Part shown: positions 58,721-64,000 of the stretch, piece after piece
Layout: each line of letters begins with the position of its first letter
Position numbering within the stretch: the stretch's first letter is position 1
Source of the DNA: Roseivirga thermotolerans
Lineage (GTDB): Bacteria; Bacteroidota; Bacteroidia; Cytophagales; Cyclobacteriaceae
Direction: 5' to 3'
Length of the DNA stretch: 64,000 nt
NCBI RefSeq assembly: GCF_014653175.1
Contig: NZ_BNAG01000001.1
Coordinates: 806,001-870,000, forward strand
The notes under the pieces: model-generated
The model's input: only the letters and a program-made list of their open reading frames with translations
What the model was told of the DNA's origin: nothing
Databases searched by the model: none
Made by a program: the position numbers and the translations under genes

Positions 58721-60196
58721 TTATTGAGCCCTGAATCCTGCTGCTATTTTGTGTCTGTTTTTGACGAACGATTGGGCTATATAGTTCAACCACTTATCGC
58801 GAAGTATAAACCCTGTCAGACCCACAACACCCAGCGTTATGAGTCCATAATCTTCTATGTCCAATATTATAAATGGAACAAAAACCAGGTATGGCAAAAA
58901 TATGATCGGTAGTGCCATCAAGAACTGGGCTGCCCCAACCCCTTCGTAGTTAAAGGCTGCGCGTTTGCTCAGGTCAATTTTTTTGGGGCTAAAAAGAGCA
59001 ATTCGCATAACCAAAAACACATTGACTCCAATGTTAAAAAGGAAGCAAACCAGGTTAATGAAGACAATCTTCATTCCGAAATAGGCATAGCCCAACGAAA
59101 GCACAAAGGCTATAGCGCTAGTAGCTACAAACAGGTAGTACTTGGCTTCAAAGTATTGATGAAAGGTAACTTTTCGGGTAAGTACAAAATCGAAGTAGCT
59201 GCTTTCCCAACTCAGTAAAAACTGCCCATACTGAATAAAGAAAATACCCGTAATAAAAATGCCTACAAATAAGAATATCCAGCTCATTTGTTGATACTGC
59301 TCCTCGGGATAAAAGATGAGTCCATAGAGTAGCAAAAAACTGGCAAGAAACACCGCACTTTTAGGGCGTTTGTGTCTCAAGATTAATTTAAGCTCCAGAG
59401 CAATGAGCTCTCCTACACGGCCAAAACGTTTAAGAAAAGCAAAATCTCCGGCAATTTTCGATGTCTTCTTTTTGGTAGATATCTCCTCCGGATAGGTATT
59501 GGCCGCCAGAAAGCGGTAGTTGGCATTGTAGGCAACAAACCACAGCAATAATGGAATCAATGCATAAACAGGCTGACCAAGCAAACCATTGAAGAGTGTA
59601 GCGGAAAGCTCAGAGAGCGAAAATACTTCATAGTAGTCTGCAGCCCCCACAGCCATAAATAGGCCTGCTATTACCAACAACAGATTGGGCTGTTCATTAA
59701 GCTTTTTCTTGAATAGTATAGTGAGAAAGTGCAGAGTAAAAACAAGGCTAATAATGGCCAGAAGCCAGCCAAGACCGGGAAGAATCCCCGCTTCGGGTAC
59801 AACAGTGCTTAATGTAAAAGGCAGAAAAATGAGTATTCCAAGAAAATTAAAAACACTCAGGTGGCTTTTTCTGAGCATAAAGTGCAGCATTTTCTTTTTG
59901 CGCATGGGTAGGTGCAAGTAGGGCTGAATAGCCAATACCGGCACATTTTGTAAAAAGAATCGCAAGAAAAACTCAAAAGCAAAATAATAAATGACAAAAC
60001 CACTCACCACCTCTATAGGGCTTTGCCCGGGAAAAACCGACTCCAGTATTTTGGGCAAGAAAATACCCACCAGTAATACATAGAACAGCAACATTAAAGC
60101 AGCGAAGCCCAGAAAAACATTAGCAATAAGGTTTTTGGCCCAAATGGGAGATCTTAGTTGCTGTTTAAAAGAATGGCTGAGTAGTGTTTGAATCAT
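58721..60196 (-). CDS. DUF5687 family ABC-2-type permease
   Basis: A 491-residue protein with about ten to twelve membrane helices, fitting DUF5687. This Bacteroidota permease family is nearly always next to an ABC ATPase, as here. It opens LLSHSFKQQLRSPIWAKNLI, followed by VNVFLGFA-type helices, and the motif LPMRKKKMLHFMLRKSHLSV near residue 95 recalls the coupling region of ABC-2 permeases. The M28 peptidase gene ends six bases upstream of its start, suggesting a shared transcript. Confidence 0.88.
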   Translation of the reverse strand: MIQTLLSHSFKQQLRSPIWAKNLIANVFLGFAALMLLFYVLLVGIFLPKILESVFPGQSPIEVVSGFVIYYFAFEFFLRFFLQNVPVLAIQPYLHLPMRKKKMLHFMLRKSHLSVFNFLGILIFLPFTLSTVVPEAGILPGLGWLLAIISLVFTLHFLTILFKKKLNEQPNLLLVIAGLFMAVGAADYYEVFSLSELSATLFNGLLGQPVYALIPLLLWFVAYNANYRFLAANTYPEEISTKKKTSKIAGDFAFLKRFGRVGELIALELKLILRHKRPKSAVFLASFLLLYGLIFYPEEQYQQMSWIFLFVGIFITGIFFIQYGQFLLSWESSYFDFVLTRKVTFHQYFEAKYYLFVATSAIAFVLSLGYAYFGMKIVFINLVCFLFNIGVNVFLVMRIALFSPKKIDLSKRAAFNYEGVGAAQFLMALPIIFLPYLVFVPFIILDIEDYGLITLGVVGLTGFILRDKWLNYIAQSFVKNRHKIAAGFRAQ

Positions 60197-60202
60197 AACG
60201 GT

Positions 60203-61108
60203 TTAGTTAAGAGCCGCATCCAGGGCTAAAATGCAGTCCAAAATGGCGTGCACCGCCTTTATGTAGAAATCCTTATTAACGTTCTCAAAATCATCGGTAG
60301 GCTTGTGATAATGCTCATGATCTTCTACACCAAAGTAGAGAAAAGGGATTCCCTTTTTATGAAAAGGGCCATGGTCCGAAGAGTTGGTCCAGTCGTCATT
60401 GCCCAGGTCGGGAGAGTCATGTCCAAACTTGAGCTGCAGAGGCAATACATTCACTTCCTGAATAATAGGTTTTAACTGAGGGTAGTGGTGCGTACCGGCT
60501 ACGTAAAGCTCATTTTTATCGTTCATGCTGATCATGTCCATGTTAATGTTCAGCTTGATCATCTCTTGCGGAATGCTAGGGTCATTTACAAAAGCTTTAG
60601 CCCCTTGCAAGCCCATTTCCTCGGCATCAAGCGCGGCAAACACCAGCGTATGTCGGGGTTTGTAACTCTGAAAATATTCTGCCAGTGCCAATAAGGCAGC
60701 CACTCCGGAAGCATTATCATCGGCACCATTGTACACCACCCCATCACGAACACCCAGATGATCGAAGTGAGCAGTTATAACAAAGGCAGTTTGTTGTTCA
60801 CCTTTAATGTAGCCCACAATGTTTTCGCCCTGAATGGTATCGCCTCTGGAGGTGGTAAAAGAAAAGGGGTGCCTGAAGTCATCCTGAAGGCTCTTCAGGC
60901 GCATATTTTCCATTTGCTTAATAATGAATCTTCGGGCGGCCTCGGCTCCATTGGTTCCGGTTCTTCTGCCTTCGGCTGCGTCATGAGAAAGTTTTCTCAA
61001 GTCTTCTAGCATAAATTCTGTATCCAGCCGATCTAACTGGGCCTGGCTCTTGAGGGAAAACAGACAAAAGAGAAGAGAAAACAGAATGAAATTTGAATAC
61101 CTTTGCAT
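60203..61108 (-). CDS. Secreted M28-family zinc aminopeptidase
   Basis: Start at the ATG at 61108 (MQRYSNFILFSLLFC), which gives a signal peptide ending KSQAQ; a longer frame would overlap the divergent gene. The 301-residue peptidase has the M28 zinc ligands: VITAHFDHLGVRD (His, bridging Asp nearby), NGADDNASGVAALLALAEY (Asp), FAALDAEEMGLQGAKAF (catalytic Glu and Glu ligand), NINMDMISM (Asp) and a C-terminal His in EDHEHYHKPTDDFENV. It should remove N-terminal residues from peptides outside the cytoplasm. Operon with the DUF5687 exporter genes. Confidence 0.93.
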   Translation of the reverse strand: MQRYSNFILFSLLFCLFSLKSQAQLDRLDTEFMLEDLRKLSHDAAEGRRTGTNGAEAARRFIIKQMENMRLKSLQDDFRHPFSFTTSRGDTIQGENIVGYIKGEQQTAFVITAHFDHLGVRDGVVYNGADDNASGVAALLALAEYFQSYKPRHTLVFAALDAEEMGLQGAKAFVNDPSIPQEMIKLNINMDMISMNDKNELYVAGTHHYPQLKPIIQEVNVLPLQLKFGHDSPDLGNDDWTNSSDHGPFHKKGIPFLYFGVEDHEHYHKPTDDFENVNKDFYIKAVHAILDCILALDAALN

Positions 61109-61191
61109 CGTTATGGGAGTTGTAGAAAGCATATTGCTATCTGGTTGCTGATTCGATCCTTTCTTAAACATAATCAATACCTTAACAAGAT

Positions 61192-62247
61192 TTGCGCTCA
61201 TTTGCCTACAAATTTCTGTTCATTACCTCTCTGCTAACCATCGCTTTGGTTGGCCATGCACAAACCGATATCAAAAATATTCTTGAGAACCTTAAGCTCA
61301 ATCAAGCCCTTTATCCTCCTGAAGATATTTTACAGACAAAATCAGTTGTACTTTTTTCTGTGCCGATGGATGATGACGCGACCGAATGGCAGAATATGCT
61401 CGATGAAATGCAACAGTTTTTTGCAGAAGTGGGGGTAGATGCTGTGGCTTATTTACCGCTCAATAATTACGATGTGGGTATGCACACCCCCCAGGCTTTT
61501 CCCGAGTTTATCAAAACCAGAGGTATAGAAAATCTCATTATCTTTTCAGCACCACACCTTAAAGGGCCTTATTTCATAGCCATATTGCCCTTTAACAAAC
61601 AAAACACCCTCTACAACCCCGGTACTTCTGCTTTTGCCCGATTAGCTTCCGATCCCAAAACGGTATGGCAAGAACTGGGCTCCTATTTTAAGACCGACCA
61701 GTTTAGGAGAACCAACCTGCTGGTGAATGAAAATCCGGAAATGTTTTACCCCACCGTTGCGCCAGGTTTGATAGCCCGGTCTATTCCGTCACAGGTGGCA
61801 GAGTTCAAAATTGCTCTAAAGCCTTACGATGCTCAAAGAGGCCAAAAGGAACCAGTTTACAGATTACACCATAGCCATATTTTTGCAGCCGACTCTTTGC
61901 AACAAGTCTTGATGAGGCAAAACCAGGTCCTGGAAGCTCTGGCGGCCGACACTACTAACACCATGGCACTGGTAGATCGTGCAGCCACTTCAGCCGAATT
62001 GAGGAGAGCCGGGTTTATCTATGAGCTGCAAATGGTTCAAGGAACGGAAGAAGAGGTAAGCAAGTGGATTCCTTTTCCAAACCGGACAAAGACCGGAAAG
62101 CAAAGGGTGTATAAATTCTATTTGAATGACCTTCGAACCAACACCATTTATGTTGGAAAAGAGTGGGATGCCTCGGGCGACTGGTTTTTGGCGCTTGCCC
62201 GTTTTGTGGAACAAATTAGACTTGCCGCTACTCAGAAAGGCAATTGA
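61192..62247 (+). CDS. Secreted protein of unknown function
   Basis: The only start that keeps the signal peptide (FLFITSLLTIALVGHAQ) is a TTG at 61192; a stop lies three codons upstream. The 351-residue mature protein is soluble. The N-terminal part resembles a Rossmann-like domain (KSVVLFSVPMDDDATEW, then LIIFSAPHLKGPYFIAIL), while the C-terminal part has WIPFPNRTKTGKQRVYKFYL and NTIYVGKEWDASGDWFLAL. I recognise no family. It is divergent from the M28 peptidase gene upstream and 80 bases before a second M28 gene, possibly one peptide-use cluster (inference). Confidence 0.7.
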   Translation: MRSFAYKFLFITSLLTIALVGHAQTDIKNILENLKLNQALYPPEDILQTKSVVLFSVPMDDDATEWQNMLDEMQQFFAEVGVDAVAYLPLNNYDVGMHTPQAFPEFIKTRGIENLIIFSAPHLKGPYFIAILPFNKQNTLYNPGTSAFARLASDPKTVWQELGSYFKTDQFRRTNLLVNENPEMFYPTVAPGLIARSIPSQVAEFKIALKPYDAQRGQKEPVYRLHHSHIFAADSLQQVLMRQNQVLEALAADTTNTMALVDRAATSAELRRAGFIYELQMVQGTEEEVSKWIPFPNRTKTGKQRVYKFYLNDLRTNTIYVGKEWDASGDWFLALARFVEQIRLAATQKGN

Positions 62248-62327
62248 GAACGGTTATTTTCCACACATCCCAAAATTGAGCCTACTATTTGTACGGATAC
62301 CTATCTTTAACAAAAACCAATGATAAA

Positions 62328-63875
62328 ATGAGGACAGTAAAAGTATTTTTTGTGTGCTTATTGCTATGCACATACTCCGCATTTGGGTTTCAAAACACCC
62401 AAATCGATTACAATGCACTTTATAAAATAAAGGATGAAGGCCTGAACAACAGCCAGGTGATGGACATTGCCTGGAACCTCACCGATAGGATTGGACCTAG
62501 ACTTACGGGTTCAGAAGGTTTAAAAAGAGCTTACGATTGGACGGCCGCTCAAATGAAGGAGTGGGGTCTTTCTAATGTGAAAATAGAGCCATGGGGTGAG
62601 TTTGGAGAAGGCTGGGACGTAAGAAAATCTTATCTGGCCATGACAGTACCATACTATCAGGCGTTAATCGGTATTCCAAAAGCCTGGACACCGGGCACCA
62701 ACGGACCTATTTCGGCCGAAGCGATATATGTAGACGTAAGTTCCGAAGCCGATCTTGCTCAATACAAAGGCAAACTCAAAGGAAAGGTAGTTTTAATGCC
62801 CACCAACATTGAAGCAAAAACCACTTTTGAGGCAGATGCCACCCGTTGGACGGAAGAGCAGCTGCAAGACATGACCACCGAAAGAGTGAGTAATGCGGAT
62901 GGTTCTTTTAGCCAAAGAAGAATATCAGACTTCAGAAGAGCAGCCAACTTGAGAAATGCCGCCTATCAAATGTTTAAAGACGAAGGAGTGGCCATGGTGC
63001 TCAATACACACAGAGGAGGAGGACAAGGTACTTTCTTTACTTCTAATGGTGCTCGCAGAGAGGAGAACCCCCTTCCTGAAATGGAAATAGCTCCGGAACA
63101 TTACAACCGAATGGTAAGACTTTTGGTGAAAGGTGAGCCGGTTAGAATAGAAGCCGACACAAAAACCGAATTTCACACCAAAGACCTGCAGGGCTACAAT
63201 GTAATTGCAGAAATTCCGGGTTCAGACCCTAAGCTTAAAGACGAAGTAGTAATGCTTGGTGCCCACCTCGATTCTTGGTTTGCGGGCACAGGAGCCACAG
63301 ACAACGCGGCTGGTTCGGCCACCATGATGGAGGCCATAAGAATACTTAAAGAGTCGGGCGTGCCGTTAAAGAGAACTGTGCGAATTGCTCTTTGGAGCGG
63401 TGAAGAGCAGGGTCTTTACGGTTCAAGAAACTATGTTCAGAAAGAATTTATGAACAATGGTATGCCTAACAAAAAGCACGAGCAGTTTTCGGCCTACTAC
63501 AATATGGACAATGGAACAGGAGCCATCAGAGGTATTTACCTTCAGGGCAACGAAGCCATTCGTACCATTTTCACCGAGTGGTTCAAGGTCTTTGAAGACA
63601 TGGGTGCCAGTACTGTAACCATTAGAAATACCGGAGGAACCGATCACCAGGCTTTCGATGGTATTGGTTTGCCGGGCTTCCAGTTTATTCAAGATCCTAT
63701 AGACTACGGTACAAGAACCCACCACACCAATATGGATTTGTACGAAAGACTACAGGCAGCCGACTTGAGAAAAAATGCGGTGATCATTGCTACAATGGTA
63801 ATGCAAACCGCCAATATGGATCAGAAAATGCCTAGAAAGCCTAAGGTATTTGATAACCTTAACAGAAGCAGATAG
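62328..63875 (+). CDS. Secreted M28-family peptidase with PA-type insert
   Basis: Start at the ATG at 62328 (MRTVKVFFVCLLLCTYS), giving a signal peptide. The 515-residue protein begins with LTDRIGPRLTGSEGLKRAYD, typical of this subgroup. A protease-associated domain lies about 110-260 (AQYKGKLKGKVVLMPTNI), then the M28 core: VVMLGAHLDSWFAGTGATDN (His, Asp), ALWSGEEQGLYGSRNYVQ (Glu pair), YYNMDNGTGAIRGI (Asp), GGTDHQAFDGIGLPGFQF and a final His in RTHHTNMDLYERL. All zinc ligands are present. It is an aminopeptidase or glutamate carboxypeptidase type exopeptidase; specificity unknown. Confidence 0.94.
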   Translation: MRTVKVFFVCLLLCTYSAFGFQNTQIDYNALYKIKDEGLNNSQVMDIAWNLTDRIGPRLTGSEGLKRAYDWTAAQMKEWGLSNVKIEPWGEFGEGWDVRKSYLAMTVPYYQALIGIPKAWTPGTNGPISAEAIYVDVSSEADLAQYKGKLKGKVVLMPTNIEAKTTFEADATRWTEEQLQDMTTERVSNADGSFSQRRISDFRRAANLRNAAYQMFKDEGVAMVLNTHRGGGQGTFFTSNGARREENPLPEMEIAPEHYNRMVRLLVKGEPVRIEADTKTEFHTKDLQGYNVIAEIPGSDPKLKDEVVMLGAHLDSWFAGTGATDNAAGSATMMEAIRILKESGVPLKRTVRIALWSGEEQGLYGSRNYVQKEFMNNGMPNKKHEQFSAYYNMDNGTGAIRGIYLQGNEAIRTIFTEWFKVFEDMGASTVTIRNTGGTDHQAFDGIGLPGFQFIQDPIDYGTRTHHTNMDLYERLQAADLRKNAVIIATMVMQTANMDQKMPRKPKVFDNLNRSR

Positions 63876-63908
63876 CTTGTAAACTACTGCAAGTAAAACT
63901 CATTATAG

Positions 63909-63943
63909 ACTGCCGACTCTGCCAAGGGTCGGCAGTTGTTTTA
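63909..63943 (+). terminator. Rho-independent terminator after the second M28 gene
   Basis: A perfect 9-bp stem, ACTGCCGAC (63909-63917) with GTCGGCAGT (63928-63936), is followed by TGTTTTA on the plus strand. It lies 34 bases beyond the stop of the peptidase gene. Confidence 0.8.
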
Positions 63944-64000
63944 TATGCCATTGCCCACAGGTTTAGGCCTTTAAAAAAAGCCACCTATTAAGTCAGACTA

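Noticed and set aside
1-64000. CRISPR arrays, tRNA/rRNA genes, prophage or intact transposase genes
   Set aside because: None was seen on reading the window; no regularly spaced repeats, cloverleaf-like segments with CCA-type ends, or transposase motifs were found, although short or divergent RNAs could be missed by eye.

Overview
The window looks like chromosomal DNA of a marine or soil Bacteroidota, most likely order Cytophagales. The grounds are moderate to low GC, promoter boxes of the Bacteroidota type (TAnnTTTG, with one convincing TTTG -33 partner), almost no Shine-Dalgarno signals, many SPII lipoproteins, three LytS/LytTR two-component pairs, a GldJ-like gliding/type IX secretion lipoprotein, and DUF4175, DUF5687 and SLBB proteins in forms common in this phylum. 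No tRNA, rRNA, CRISPR array or intact transposase gene was seen.

Layout. 1-5.5 kb: the tail of a DUF418 membrane protein, a divergent glycosylasparaginase/GH20 hexosaminidase pair suited to dismantling N-glycans, a lipoprotein and a YccF protein. 5.5-7.3 kb: a small accessory patch with a one-HKD phospholipase-D-like protein carrying a C-terminal zinc ribbon, next to the wreck of an HNH endonuclease resembling the phosphorothioate-DNA-reading restriction enzymes. 7.4-14.2 kb: a fatty-acid beta-oxidation operon in the order marR-fadN-fadA-fadE, with two four-helix-bundle (23S IVS-type) genes inserted between the enzymes, one of them frameshifted and bracketed by an inverted repeat. 14.3-19.1 kb: an SLBB polysaccharide-export-type protein, a TPR protein and a 66-residue protein.

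19.1-29 kb is probably the replication-origin neighbourhood. A 350-bp gene-free stretch holds two perfect and several one-mismatch DnaA boxes beside an AT-rich tract. About 4.5 kb away lie mnmG (gidA) and two parS-like palindromes, with two more CCACGTGG cores inside nearby genes. ybeY, an RsbW-like ATPase, a DUF4175 protein and exonuclease III follow. 29-39 kb: CMD protein, ComF, GldJ-like lipoprotein, a LytS/LytTR pair, mfd and a lone cytochrome oxidase subunit III.

39.8-44.3 kb is the strongest candidate for an undescribed system. Two paralogous secreted proteins, each with three ~105-145-residue repeats, flank a LytS/LytTR pair on one strand, and the same 12-mer sits upstream of both. 44-53 kb is mostly housekeeping (amidohydrolase, SDR, tag, prfA, YjbQ) plus small lipoproteins, a 46-codon membrane protein and an aromatic amino-acid decarboxylase. 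53-64 kb: a lemA-TPM-TPM operon, a 129-bp inverted-repeat (MITE-like) element, a third LytS/LytTR pair, a VOC protein, an ABC exporter with DUF5687 permease, and two M28 peptidases around a secreted protein of unknown role.
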